From: Terebella lapidaria
Taxonomy: Eukaryota > Annelida > Polychaeta > Terebellida > Terebellidae
Direction: 5' to 3'
Assembly: GCA_949152475.1 (NCBI GenBank)
Contig: OX424558.1
Span: 33,986,651 to 34,050,650 of the forward strand
DNA: 64,000 nucleotides
Position numbers and translations under genes: made by a program. Below, piece after piece: positions 33,401 through 43,235 of this stretch. The notes under the pieces were generated by a model, which saw only the letters and a list, made by a program, of their open reading frames with translations, was not told the DNA's origin and did no database searches. How positions within the stretch are numbered: position 1 is the first letter of the stretch; each line of letters opens with the position of its first letter.

Positions 33401-36400
33401 TCGAGAAGAGCTGCATGGTCAGCTCGTTTCGGTCGATATTCCTTCCTCAGACGAGCCCGTAGGAGCTCGTTTAATTCTGTTTTGGAAAGAGTGGGAGCGG
33501 CTCGGGCTTGCCCCTGGGTCGTCTCGACGCTCCGTCGAGGATTCGGCCTGAAATTCGAGAAATTGCCACCGTTATCGCCCGTCCCAAGGGGTTTCACTCT
33601 TCCAAACGATCCAGAACGCCGCCGTGTTCTCCACGAGGAGATAACGGCGATGATCGAGAAACAAGCGATAGAACCTGCTCCCGGGGACACTCCCGGGTTC
33701 TACAGCGTGTTGTTTGTGGTTCCCAAAGCGTCGGGGGGTTGGAGACCAGTGATAGATCTTTCTCCGTTGAACAAGTTCTTAATCGTGCCGACGTTTTCCA
33801 TGGAAACGCCGGAGCAAGTTCGTTCAGTCATGCCTCGCGATTCGTGGGTGGTAACGATCGATCTCAAAGATGCCTATTTCCATATTCCAATGAAACCTGC
33901 AGTTCGCAAATACCTGAGATTTCTCTATCTCGGCCGCGTATGGCAGTTTCGGGCGCTCCCGTTCGGATTATCGACAGCGCCGTGGATTTTCACCATGGTG
34001 GCTCGGGAAGTCCAGATTCTCGCCCACAAGCGGGGGATTTTTATCCACCAGTATCTCGACGATTGGCTAATCCGGCACCATTGTCGCGAAACGCTGATCG
34101 TCCAAGCACAGTTTGTGGTAAATCTATGCTCACGGATGGGGTTCAAAATCAACCAAAAAAAGTCCGACTTGTCACCGCGTCGAGACTTCGTCTTCTTGGG
34201 GTATCGTTATCAGACTACCTCAGAGACTGTTTTGCCGACGCTGGATCGTCAGTCAAAATTATCCGTGCTGTCAGAAGGGTTCCTTCGTCGCATTCCACAG
34301 ACGGCCAGACGCTGGCAGCCCCTTCTCGGGATGCTAGCGTCCACGGAAAAGTTAGTTCCGTTGGGCCGCCTGCACATGCGGCCTATTCAGCGGCATCTAC
34401 ACTCTCAATGGTCCCAGGTCACGGGAGACAGATCCCAGCTCGTGCAGGTCTCTCCGGAAGTCGTTTCCCATCTGCAATGGTGGCTGGATCCCGTCAATCT
34501 GCTCCGAGGGTCGTCATTCCGCCGGCCGCTTCCATCCAGGCACGTATTTACGGATGCCAGTATGGACGGCTGGGGCGCTCACTGGGACGACAGCGAGGTC
34601 TCGGGCACCTGGTCTTCGTCTCAGCAGGAATGGCACATAAACCTGTTGGAACTGGAGGCCGTGTTCTTGGCTCTCAGGCATTGGGAAACACATTTCCTCA
34701 ATCAGGCTGTGTTGGTGGCCACCGACAACTCCACCGTTGTCGCTTACATCAACAAGCAGGGCGGTACGAAGTCCCAGTCGCTGTGCCAGGCCGCTATCGA
34801 CCTCCTGCTCTGGTGTCACGACCGGGGTATTTCGCTTTTCGCGAGGCATATCCCTGGTCATATGAATGTTTGGGCGGACCGCCTCTCCCGGAGGGGCCAG
34901 GTCCAGGCCATGGAGTGGAGTCTTGCCCCCAGGGTATTCCAATCTCTCTGCGGCCTATGGGGCACGCCGATGGTCGATTTGTTTGCGACCCGGTGGAACC
35001 ACAAACTTCCTTCGTTTGTGTCTCCCATTCCCGATCCCACGGCCATGTCAGTGGATGCGATGTCGACGTCCTGGGAGGGCATGTACGCGTATGCTTACCC
35101 CCCAGCGGTGTTGTTGGACAAGGTGATCGCCAAGTTTCGGACTCACCAGTGTCGCCTCCTGCTGATTGCTCCGTGTCTGCCGCAGAGGTCGTGGTTCCCG
35201 GACCTTCTGGAGTTGATAGTAGACTTCCCTCGTCAGCTTCCGGATCGGTGGGACCTCCTCAAACAACCTCGCTCCAGCATGTTTCATCAGGCTCCCGCAA
35301 GTCTGAAACTTCATGCCTGGATATTGTCGAGCGATGTTTCCGAAAGAAGGGATTTTCAAGGGAGGTGTCCGCTAGGATCGCCCGATCAAATCGAAAATCT
35401 TCTTTGGCAGTCTACCAATCGAAGTGGACTTCCTTCTGTGCTTGGTGTCGTCGCCGGAAGGTTAGTCCTTTCAGAGTCGATGCTCCCCTAATTTCCGAAT
35501 TTCTTCTCGAAAAGTTCAATGAAGGGCGAGCTCCATCCACGATCGCGGGTTACCGTACGGCTATCGCGAAGACTCTAAAACCCAAACTTGGGATCGATTT
35601 TGGTCATGATCAAGGTTTGACTGCGTTGATTAATAGTTTCGAGATCGAAAGACCGAAAGCTAGGAACCCGGTTCCTGAGTGGGATCTATCGCTTGTTCTC
35701 AACGTCTTAAGAAAAGATCCGTTCGAACCCCTTGAGCGGGCCTCACTAAAGTTTCTGACGTTTAAGACGGTCTTCCTTTTGGCTCTGGCTTCCGGGAAGC
35801 GACGGAGTGAGCTCCACGCCCTGTCCTTTTCCAAAGTTAAGTGGAAGTCGGATGGCTCCTCGGTTCTCCTCGGAGTCATTCCCTCCTTTCTGGCCAAAAC
35901 TCAATTAGCAGGTACGCCATTATTGAGCTTTTCCATTCCCGCCCTGACTCCTTCTCTGGGGCCGGGCCTGGAGGAAGACGCGAAGCTTTGTCCCGTGCGA
36001 GCCCTCCGCATCTACGTTAATCGTACGCGTGAGCTGCATCTCGGCAAGCGTTTGCTTTTCGTGTCCTATCTTAAGGATTTTCCAAATGATATCCGTCCTG
36101 CTACGATCTCATCTTGGATCAAGAAGTGTGTTAGATTTTGCTATGAAAAGTCACAGGCGAAAAAATCCACAGGTTTCAGAGTCAAAGCGCATGATGTGAG
36201 GGCTCTCGCGGCTTCACTTGCCTTTACAAATAAAGTGTCTCTGAATGATGTCATGTCTGCCTGTACCTGGAAATCTCATAACACATTCACTTCTTTCTAT
36301 CTCAGGGAGTTAGCTTGGGAGGATGACTCCGGCCTCCAGCTTGGACGACTGGTGGCGGCGGAGCGTGTAGTCCAGCTGTAGATACCTGTAAATAGATCAA

Positions 36401-39400
36401 CACGCCTCTGTACAGATGCACCTGAGGTCGACTCCCAGGGGAGTTGCTCCTCTTCTTTGGCGAGGGAAATTTTTGTTCTTCTGCAAGAGGAAAGTCACCT
36501 CTGCAGAGCCCCTGCTCGTCTCCATGCATCTGAAGGTAATTCAGGCGTGTATTATGGTATAGTTGTAAATATCCTGTAAATATGTATTTTCGACTTAAAA
36601 TTATAATTTAAAAGTAAAACACAATATTTACTACTTCAATGGATATTTCCTACTCTCACACATCGGTGATGAAATTCCCGGGAGAGGGTTAAACCCACCT
36701 CCTTTGGTTATTCTGATATAACCCAAAGAGTTTATTATAGAGGTAGTGGTATGGCAATAAATAGGAAGTTTTAACTTGTTTAAAACCAGTATTTATTACA
36801 TACCTACCTCTATAATAAACACGATTATTCTCCCTCCCGCCTCCCCTGCCTTAACCAGGTGGGCAAATTAATGGCGGCTAAGGTCAATCATATGACCGGT
36901 GTGACGTCACATCTACACCGCGGGGAATCTGAGATGTGTGAGAGTAATTTCCTTCAATTTCGAGTTCGAGATGGATGTCAGGAATTTTAAGAAAATTCTT
37001 GTGACATTCATTTCTCTCTCCTCTTCTTTGAATGCCAAGGTAAGATTACCCAAAGAGTTTATTATAGAGGTAGGTATGTAATAAATACTGGTTTTAAACA
37101 AGTTAAAACTTCCTTTTGTCTATTTAGGGGCTATGGTATAGAAATCATTGTGACAAATTGAAAAAATAAATTTCATTTATACCCCCTGTAGACAACACCA
37201 GGCTGATGATTCTACGGCCAACAGGGCGTCAACCATGAGTGTAGACGAGATTATTGTAAGACTGCGGGACAAGATGGCGCAGTACTCGACCCAGATACGC
37301 AAGTCCTTCAAGCAGTACAGTCTCAGTGGCAAGGGCAAAGTGTCCAAAAAGGACTTCAGGAAGGTCAGGGACGTGGCAGCTAGGGTTCATTCGTATGGTG
37401 TCTTGACTGAATTTCAATATTCCCTGTAATTTATGGCAATAGAAATTTTATGACCAAAACTATAACCATAATAGGGTGTATGTATTATATTTTCTGAACC
37501 CTTGAGACAGTAACCTCAGCCAGTTGTTGTGCTGACAAAACTGCAAGAGATACCCCGGTATATTCATCTAAATATATTCATGGTGAATTGAAGGTTAAAG
37601 TGTTGATTCAATTAGAAACAAACACTCAGTTACTGTTTGTCTCCTACCTGCAGGTTCTAGAAACTATAGGTTTCTATCTAAGCGATGAACAATTCAAGGA
37701 ACTGTGCGCAAAACTCTCCTTCCACCAAAGCTACATGACTTACATGGACTTCGTCATGAACTTTGAGGATCCAAGAATTGACGGACCGTCAGAGGCACTG
37801 CTAAAGATTAACAACCATCGAGTGAACAGAATTAGAGGGGATGAGTATAGTATGACTGCTGAACAGGTCGAGAAAGCGCTACTTCATAAACTTCGGGAAA
37901 ACTTTGAGGTACATTTAAGGTGATGGACCGTATCAGGGAATTCTTTTTGAAAGTGAATATGAGGAAAGACTGGGGGAAACCAAGAGTTAAACAGACGAAG
38001 CTAAACTTAGAATATTAAGATTGAAGTTTTAAAGAGCTTCCATTTCATCGTAGGACTTGCGAGGAGCTTTCTACAAGTTTGACGATGATCACAACGGCCT
38101 TGTAACGAAGAAGAACTTCCGACGAATGCTGGACTCTTTCATGTTTATTCTGAGTGATGAAGAATTTGAACGTTTCTGTCAAATAATCGGCGTGACCAAC
38201 AAGTCCAAGATCAGCTACCGAGACTTCCTCAAAGCCTTTGAGTTGAGAGATACGGCCGAGGGTCACAAATGGCTTAACTCCACGCACAAGTTCGTAGATT
38301 TCTTTGAACGCTATGAATATATTACTCAGATGCTCATTGTGCACAGTAGATTTTATTTTATAGATGTTGTTTAACCCATATATGTTTTTATAACCACTTC
38401 TAAAGAGTGATTTGAATGGCAATGGTTGTCGGGTTTTGCACATTGCTGTGCATGGTATCAACACCATCAACAACAAGTTATTTCAGACTTGACTTTGAAG
38501 AAAGATAGCCTTACACATCCTTTGCACATTTCTCAGGTATAACCCAGTACCACCAACAAAGCTGCTAACTGCAGAAGAGGTCCATGCTTTGCTGGCTGTG
38601 AAAGCTCACCAACAGTATAAAGATCTGGCCAAGGTATGTGATCAGTTTCTCTCTAGTATTAGCTTATATTCTACAAATATACACATGTTTGCCATCATTC
38701 CTGATTTTTTTCCTCAGTTAAGCAGCAGTGAATTATAATAAACATTGTCATTGAAGTATTTCTCCTTTTCAATCATTTCGCAGGCATTCCGAGTGATGGA
38801 CTCGTCGAGTAATGGAGTCATCTCCAAAAACGAGCTGCGGGAAACTCTCTACAGGTTCATGATGCCCATGACGAAACAGGAGTTCAAGAGGCTGTGGGCA
38901 AGGTGGGTGAATCTTTCTGTGAAATGAATATATGTGTCTGGAGAAATGAGAGGGCAATGGAATCCATGAAGATCAGAAATAAAATCAGTCAAAGGGGCAA
39001 ATGGAGACAAGAAAAATTGAGTGTGAAATTCCTGCAGTTGAACCAATTAGTGATCTGGAAATCGGTGATACAACTCTCATCTTTTTAAAAATATCATACA
39101 ACCTGATATTTGCATGCACCAGGTATGATCCGAACGGCAATGGAAAAATAAGCCACCAAGACTTCCTCACACATCTGTCGGGGGAGCAGTTTGCACCAGG
39201 TGACGACAAGGGAACGTCCGAGAAAATTGCGGAGACAAGTCGAGTAAACCTGGAGATTCATCATCAGAACCAGCTGGACAAACAGCAGAAGATCATGGAG
39301 AGTCAAGCTGACCGCTCAGCAGTCTTTAGTGTAAAGGAACTGCTTCAGCAACTCAGGTGAATTGCTGTGCTAAATTTGGTGTATGATAGTTTTGTATTGC

Positions 39401-42400
39401 TGTAGTTGACTGTGTTATGAACTGAATTTGTAAGTCACACATTTAAGAGTATTTTTATTGCACAAAAAAGTGAGATGAAAAAATTTGGTAATCAATTTTG
39501 ATCATGTTTTGAGAACACATATATATGCATTGCACTTGATTTAAATATGTAATGTATTCACCCGAATACACAAAACTATAATGCATTTATATCACGTTTA
39601 TGAATTGACCTGACTAGATGCAACTCATCGAATACTCATGAATATATTTATAAATCATATATGTGACCCTGAAATATTGCTTTCCACAACCCCCCAGAGA
39701 CCAGATCCGAGATAAGTACAAGGATTTCCACACAGCGTTTAAAGCATACGACAAGCGTCAGCGCGGCTTCCTCACCTCCGCAAACATACAGAAAGTCCTT
39801 GTCGACTTCAACTACTTCTTGGATGATGATCAGTACTACGACTTGTTGGAGAAGTAAGAAACTCGCAAAACAGCTCGCCCGCTCAACGTGATGTAAATTT
39901 CTGAAAAATAATATGAAAAGTCTACCGGTAATTGAATAAACATAAGATTGATAGAAATTGTTCTTGTGGGTTTTTTGTCTCATTGCCATCACTCATGCAC
40001 CTCTATAGTGAACACCTTCCTGATCATCCAATATTGTTTGTTATAGAGGTTAGTATGAAACTAACTCCCTGGTTCTTGCAGACTGGAGCTGGTCAAACCG
40101 AAGGCCCGACTGACGTACCCCGACTTTCTCCGAGTGTTTGAGGAGGGACGCAAGGATCATTACAGCGCTGCGCCCGCTGACGCCCACTACCCGCAAGTCC
40201 AGAATGCACATCTCAGCAACGACCAGGCCCAGGCCAAGCTCAGGGAAACCATAGCCAAGGAATTAGATGTCTTGGATAGTGTAAGTGATCTTGAGTTTAA
40301 GTTCAATATCATTTACCGGTACTGTCTGGCATTTTGAATGAATGAATATGACTCCAGTTGGTATAGTACCTAGTAATGTTATGAGGCAGTTCTCTGTGAA
40401 CACAGATCTATACTTTCTTGTCTCAAATAGGACATGTAAATGCCTAGGCCAAGTTTTCACAAATAATTGCATTCAAATTTACGGAAAAAATTTTTAGTTG
40501 AATAATTCGTCCTCCACGCTTACAGGCTTTCCAAGCGCTGGACCCCAAGTACACGGGGAGGATCGCAGTTCCAGAGTTCCGCAGAATCCTGGATAACTTC
40601 TGCTTCAAGATGACGGATGAACAGTTCAAGCATCTGACTGGCAGCCTCGCCATCAGCCAGGACAACACGGTCGACTACACTGCATTCGTTACAGGCTTCA
40701 AGGATAATGATATGCTGGTCAGTTCTTGATCTAAACTCAACAACTGAATTCTGCGTGCACCTCAAAAATGTTATTTGAGATACACGAGCATTGTTTTTTC
40801 ATGCATCGCACACATGAACAGCAGCTGCACATGTAAATTTGTAACTTTGATCTTTCCATGTAAAATACTGTTGCAATTCACTTTGAGTCATTCCTTTCAT
40901 TTATATTTATTGCCATACTTCTACCTCTATAATACTTTGGAGTGTTTATAATAGGGGTAGGTATGTAATAAATACTTGCTTCAAACAGGTTAAAACTTCC
41001 TATTTATGTCCATACTACTACCTCTATAATAAACACTTTGCAAAAATAATGTAATAAATACTTGCTTCAAACAGGTTAAAACTTCCTTTTTATTCTCAGG
41101 AGCCAATAAACTGGGTAGACTCCATCAAGCAGTACACACAGAACAACGAGCCCCTTCTACAAACGCAAGAGGACGTTGACAGTCACATTCGCGAGGTGGT
41201 TTCCGCACGATTCAATGCCATCGCTCGTGCCATTTCTGACATCGATTACGCTAAGATTGGGGTCGTCTCCAAGGACGATTTCAAAGGGATTGTCTGCAAA
41301 TATTTAGCCCGACTGACCGAGGATCAGGTAAGGATCAGTGCATTGCTGTTCTGTTGTGGCAACCTTTCACCAATTGAAATTTAATTCCTGAAATTTCGAA
41401 AATGCAAGTAAAAGATTCTACATATGAGAAAGTTTTGTGCAACAAATTTGTCAACAATAGAGACATGTTACTCATGATATGAAGATCACTTCATCTATGC
41501 ATGTTGATGAAAAGTTATTTATGGTAGCCATATATATACTAAAGCTACATGCACAGCATTTTTACTTTATTTCCAGTTCGATGAGCTCTGGGATCGACTG
41601 AAAGTGAACGAGTTCGATAACTTGGACTACCATGATTTTTTCCGACGCTACTCTGGAGATTTGCCGCGGCCTGCCACATCGTCAGGGTTACCCGCCCGGC
41701 GACCTAGCACCAGCAACTCTGAAACAGGACGGGTGAGGGCTTCGAGATCCTAACCTTAGTTGTCTCTTTGTAGTCTCGTGTATGAGTATGAAAGAAAATA
41801 AAAGTCAGGGATTTACGATGAATTATATTAGATGGGAATTCGGTAAAAATATCACTTGCGAGTCAATTGAAGACAATTAAACTTTGCATTAATCTTTTTA
41901 CAGCTACAATGTACAGGTATATTCACAAAACCATGAACCAAGCTTATTCCTGAATAAATAGTTGTAATAACTTAATCATACATAATAATCTTTTATCATA
42001 CATGTAGAATCTGTACAGTTCTTGGAGCAACTCCAGCAACCAGCCCGCTCGGCCGTTCACGCCGATGGTCAATGCCGAGGACACGGAGAGACGCCTGAAG
42101 GATGTCATCTACAAGCACTGGAAGGACATCCAGCGACAGTGTCGAGCAGGCGACCCACACAACTCCGGGCAGATCTCACAGCGAGACTTCAAGTGTGAGT
42201 CCGGGCCTGTAGCTCGCTGATCGAGACTGATTTCTCTAGTGTGCGAAAATTTTAGCTCAACAGCCTGAAATTCATACGTGGAACTAAAATGCATTCCTAA
42301 CAATTCAGGAATCATAACCTTGTTACTGTTACTCGTGTCAGAAACCTACTTGTTTCTATTCGTGTTGAATGAAATTAAGTACCTTAAGAAATCAGTTGCA

Positions 42401-43235
42401 AATGCGATATTATTTTTTTCGCTTTGACAGTTATCATGGGCCGATACGGTTCCAATATCTCCGATGACGACATGAGAAAACTGCTGCTGAAGTATGACCT
42501 GCGAAACAACCAGCAGTTCTGCTACGCCGAGTTCCTGCGACATTTCGTCTTACACATGCGACCCAACGAGCCGGAGATCGGGCCGCTCCTCTCCCGCCGG
42601 AAGGTACAACCAGCAAAGGTGAGCAGTCAAGAATGGTACACAGTTCAGGAAGTTCACATAGAGGCTGTACATTGACCAGTACATATATAATGTTGAATAT
42701 ATAATGTATTGCCATACACAACCTCTATAATAAACACTAGTCAAAAGGAGGGGCAGAAATTGTTGTTATTGCCATTATTGCCCCACTTTTACCTCTATAA
42801 TAACACTAGTTAGGAAGGACGGGGATTTTTATTCCATCAGTGTATTCATCGCCCTTATTTACACTTTTTTGTAAAACAATTTCAATATAGGATGTGCAGG
42901 AAATTAGGACAATATTGGAAAGGATTCAATGAATGAACCACTCTTCTTTTCAGTTGTCCCCACCGCCAAATAAAACCAACAAGCAGAGTTCAGTAGGAGA
43001 GAGACTGCACCAGTGTGTGACTAGCAACTGGAAGGAAATGCGAAGGGATTTCAGGGCATGCGACGCTCAGAACATCGGAGTTGTGAATTCCGACGATTTC
43101 CGGCAAACTCTCCGGAACTTCAACTTGAATCTTACCGAGGAAGAATTCTCAGCACTGACTGGAAACTACGGACAAAGCAATGAAGGGTTAATTAGCTATA
43201 ATGATTTCATAAAAACTTTCTTGAAAAACACTTAA
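24421..43235 (+). CDS. EFCAB6: EFCAB6 (DJ-1-binding protein) homolog, 29 exons, 1529 aa
   Basis: Exons: 24421-24571, 24774-24880, 24988-25107, 26106-26212, 26396-26462, 26670-26806, 27192-27310, 27486-27604, 27837-27985, 28529-28639, 28741-28861, 29148-29318, 29420-29494, 29679-29839, 30053-30226, 37192-37363, 37654-37908, 38054-38289, 38537-38633, 38784-38902, 39123-39356, 39698-39853, 40082-40280, 40526-40717, 41100-41327, 41577-41732, 42008-42194, 42431-42618, 42954-43235. Phases agree throughout. The protein is a chain of repeated EF-hand units, mostly lacking ligands. Good calcium loops are visible at about residues 435-446 (DKNRDGKISRKE), 782-793, 889-900 (DSSSNGVISKNE) and 925-936 (DPNGNGKISHQD). 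Length and the C-terminal module fit EFCAB6 (human 1501 aa), which binds DJ-1/PARK7 and is reported in sperm axonemal microtubules. Intron 8 appears to use a GC donor. Intron 15 holds a 6.4-kb DIRS element. Poly(A) signal at 43823-43828. Confidence 0.92.
30698..30924 (+). repeat. DIRS copy B left inverted terminal repeat
   Basis: From about 30717 it is the complement of the right repeat (36863 to about 37070); the outermost 20-odd bases differ, as is usual for DIRS. It contains a perfect CRE-type octamer, TGACGTCA, at 30878-30885, which could serve as a promoter element. A copy is also present in the right repeat. Confidence 0.85.
31171..33551 (+). pseudogene. DIRS copy B Gag, frameshifted
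   Basis: The start [13 protein letters not shown] at 31171 goes out of frame after about 14 codons, because about 22 bp present in copy C are missing. The rest of Gag is readable from 31206 to about 33150. There a net 124-bp deletion, with the word CACTTCTACT duplicated at the junction, moves the frame again. Downstream the frame reads the RT leader and then stops at 33549-33551. The central Gag block (about 32500-33120) is intact and matches copy A. Confidence 0.85.
33251..35491 (+). CDS. DIRS copy B reverse transcriptase-RNase H (fused to Gag tail by a 1-nt deletion)
   Basis: The first 85 or so codons are the RG-rich Gag tail. One missing G near 33510, compared with copy C, joins that frame to the RT frame. 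RT motifs: [43 protein letters not shown] and an intact [10 protein letters not shown]. RNase H motifs: [34 protein letters not shown] and [11 protein letters not shown]. After about 34950 comes the DIRS C-terminal region often called the DAM-like methyltransferase domain ([24 protein letters not shown]). The catalytic residues look intact; only the Gag-Pol junction is altered. Confidence 0.85.
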   Translation: MPFRGAPAGSTRGDRGRGRGRGRGEAPKPAGEKKPGTYSFGFRAGSFARVSRRAAWSARFGRYSFLRRARRSSFNSVLERVGAARACPWVVSTLRRGFGLKFEKLPPLSPVPRGFTLPNDPERRRVLHEEITAMIEKQAIEPAPGDTPGFYSVLFVVPKASGGWRPVIDLSPLNKFLIVPTFSMETPEQVRSVMPRDSWVVTIDLKDAYFHIPMKPAVRKYLRFLYLGRVWQFRALPFGLSTAPWIFTMVAREVQILAHKRGIFIHQYLDDWLIRHHCRETLIVQAQFVVNLCSRMGFKINQKKSDLSPRRDFVFLGYRYQTTSETVLPTLDRQSKLSVLSEGFLRRIPQTARRWQPLLGMLASTEKLVPLGRLHMRPIQRHLHSQWSQVTGDRSQLVQVSPEVVSHLQWWLDPVNLLRGSSFRRPLPSRHVFTDASMDGWGAHWDDSEVSGTWSSSQQEWHINLLELEAVFLALRHWETHFLNQAVLVATDNSTVVAYINKQGGTKSQSLCQAAIDLLLWCHDRGISLFARHIPGHMNVWADRLSRRGQVQAMEWSLAPRVFQSLCGLWGTPMVDLFATRWNHKLPSFVSPIPDPTAMSVDAMSTSWEGMYAYAYPPAVLLDKVIAKFRTHQCRLLLIAPCLPQRSWFPDLLELIVDFPRQLPDRWDLLKQPRSSMFHQAPASLKLHAWILSSDVSERRDFQGRCPLGSPDQIENLLWQSTNRSGLPSVLGVVAGRLVLSESMLP
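33508..36381 (+). CDS. DIRS copy B tyrosine recombinase frame
   Basis: The frame is open for 957 codons. The YR proper begins near 35302 ([19 protein letters not shown]) and ends at the TAG at 36379-36381. Catalytic features are SGKRRSEL (Arg), KAHDVRAL (His-x-x-Arg) and SFYLREL (Tyr). The first 600 or so codons overlap the RT-RNase H frame and have Ser/Arg/Gly-rich composition typical of an out-of-phase reading. In copy C this frame is continuous with Gag; here the deletions separate them. Confidence 0.85.
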   Translation: MPLGRLDAPSRIRPEIREIATVIARPKGFHSSKRSRTPPCSPRGDNGDDRETSDRTCSRGHSRVLQRVVCGSQSVGGLETSDRSFSVEQVLNRADVFHGNAGASSFSHASRFVGGNDRSQRCLFPYSNETCSSQIPEISLSRPRMAVSGAPVRIIDSAVDFHHGGSGSPDSRPQAGDFYPPVSRRLANPAPLSRNADRPSTVCGKSMLTDGVQNQPKKVRLVTASRLRLLGVSLSDYLRDCFADAGSSVKIIRAVRRVPSSHSTDGQTLAAPSRDASVHGKVSSVGPPAHAAYSAASTLSMVPGHGRQIPARAGLSGSRFPSAMVAGSRQSAPRVVIPPAASIQARIYGCQYGRLGRSLGRQRGLGHLVFVSAGMAHKPVGTGGRVLGSQALGNTFPQSGCVGGHRQLHRCRLHQQAGRYEVPVAVPGRYRPPALVSRPGYFAFREAYPWSYECLGGPPLPEGPGPGHGVESCPQGIPISLRPMGHADGRFVCDPVEPQTSFVCVSHSRSHGHVSGCDVDVLGGHVRVCLPPSGVVGQGDRQVSDSPVSPPADCSVSAAEVVVPGPSGVDSRLPSSASGSVGPPQTTSLQHVSSGSRKSETSCLDIVERCFRKKGFSREVSARIARSNRKSSLAVYQSKWTSFCAWCRRRKVSPFRVDAPLISEFLLEKFNEGRAPSTIAGYRTAIAKTLKPKLGIDFGHDQGLTALINSFEIERPKARNPVPEWDLSLVLNVLRKDPFEPLERASLKFLTFKTVFLLALASGKRRSELHALSFSKVKWKSDGSSVLLGVIPSFLAKTQLAGTPLLSFSIPALTPSLGPGLEEDAKLCPVRALRIYVNRTRELHLGKRLLFVSYLKDFPNDIRPATISSWIKKCVRFCYEKSQAKKSTGFRVKAHDVRALAASLAFTNKVSLNDVMSACTWKSHNTFTSFYLRELAWEDDSGLQLGRLVAAERVVQL
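36721..36820 (+). repeat. DIRS copy B internal complementary region
   Basis: Bases 36721-36762 are the complement of the left end (30698 onward). The following bases to about 36820 are the complement of the right end (up to 37114). The junction GCAATAAAT|AGGAAG equals the complement of right end joined to left end. This is the sequence expected to template the circle junction of DIRS elements, and it lets both termini be placed. Confidence 0.9.
36863..37114 (+). repeat. DIRS copy B right inverted terminal repeat
   Basis: Complement of the left repeat apart from the outer end, which runs GTTTTAAACAAGTTAAAACTT and then CCT. It ends 77 bp before EFCAB6 exon 16. The flanking host bases are TTTGTCTATTTAG, a pyrimidine-rich stretch. 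Confidence 0.85.
39981..40075 (+). repeat. Degenerate DIRS-terminus unit in EFCAB6 intron 22
   Basis: The left-end-like CATTGCCATCACTCATGCAC and ACCTCTATAGTGAAC are followed after about 20 bp by GTTTGTTATAGAGGTTAG, like the DIRS right end. The two cores form a hairpin. The unit has the sense orientation and ends a few bases before the acceptor of exon 23 (40082). It is too diverged to place its ends exactly. Confidence 0.55.
40905..41087 (+). repeat. Two tandem terminal-only DIRS micro-units in EFCAB6 intron 24
   Basis: Unit 1 (40905-41001, 97 bp) and unit 2 (41002-41087, 86 bp) each begin like a DIRS left end (ATTTATTGCC; ATTTATGTCC) and end like a right end (CAGGTTAAAACTTCCT), with almost nothing between. 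They abut with no spacer, and the joint CTTCCT|ATTTAT equals the circle junction read from the internal complementary region of copies B and C. Unit 2 ends 12 bp before the acceptor of exon 25 (41100). There is no coding content. Confidence 0.8.
42705..42830 (+). repeat. Two DIRS left-end remnants in EFCAB6 intron 28
   Basis: TATTGCCATACACAACCTC with CTATAATAAACACTAG (from about 42707), and a similar second copy (from about 42768) with TACCTCTATAATAACACTAG, match the left-end core of the DIRS elements. No right ends are visible. Both are in sense with EFCAB6. Confidence 0.6.

Larger units (their letters stand above)
30698..37114 (+). mobile_element. DIRS retrotransposon copy B, full length, in EFCAB6 intron 15
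   Basis: It runs 6417 bp from ATTTATTGCC at the left to AACTTCCT at the right. The order is left terminal repeat, gag, RT-RNase H-(MT), YR, internal complementary region, right terminal repeat. It is almost identical to copy C over its whole length, so both inserted recently. Copy B carries three lesions relative to copy C: about 22 bp missing near 31213 in the Gag zinc cluster, a net 124-bp loss near 33150, and one G missing near 33510. RT keeps Y-L-D-D and the YR keeps its catalytic residues. It lies in the same orientation as EFCAB6. Confidence 0.95.

Noticed and set aside
33508..35300. The first 600 codons of the copy B YR frame as a separate protein
   Set aside because: They overlap RT-RNase H out of phase and have the Ser/Arg/Gly-rich composition of a shadow reading. 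I report the open frame but assign no function to it.
37115..37191. Alternative acceptor TTTTGTCTATTTAG just after DIRS copy B
   Set aside because: Using it would add an in-frame stop (TGA) before the known exon 16, so the acceptor at 37191 is the right one.
40718..41099. DIRS micro-units as introners that created EFCAB6 introns
   Set aside because: The units fill only the 3' part of the intron and do not carry its donor, so they inserted into an existing intron rather than making it.
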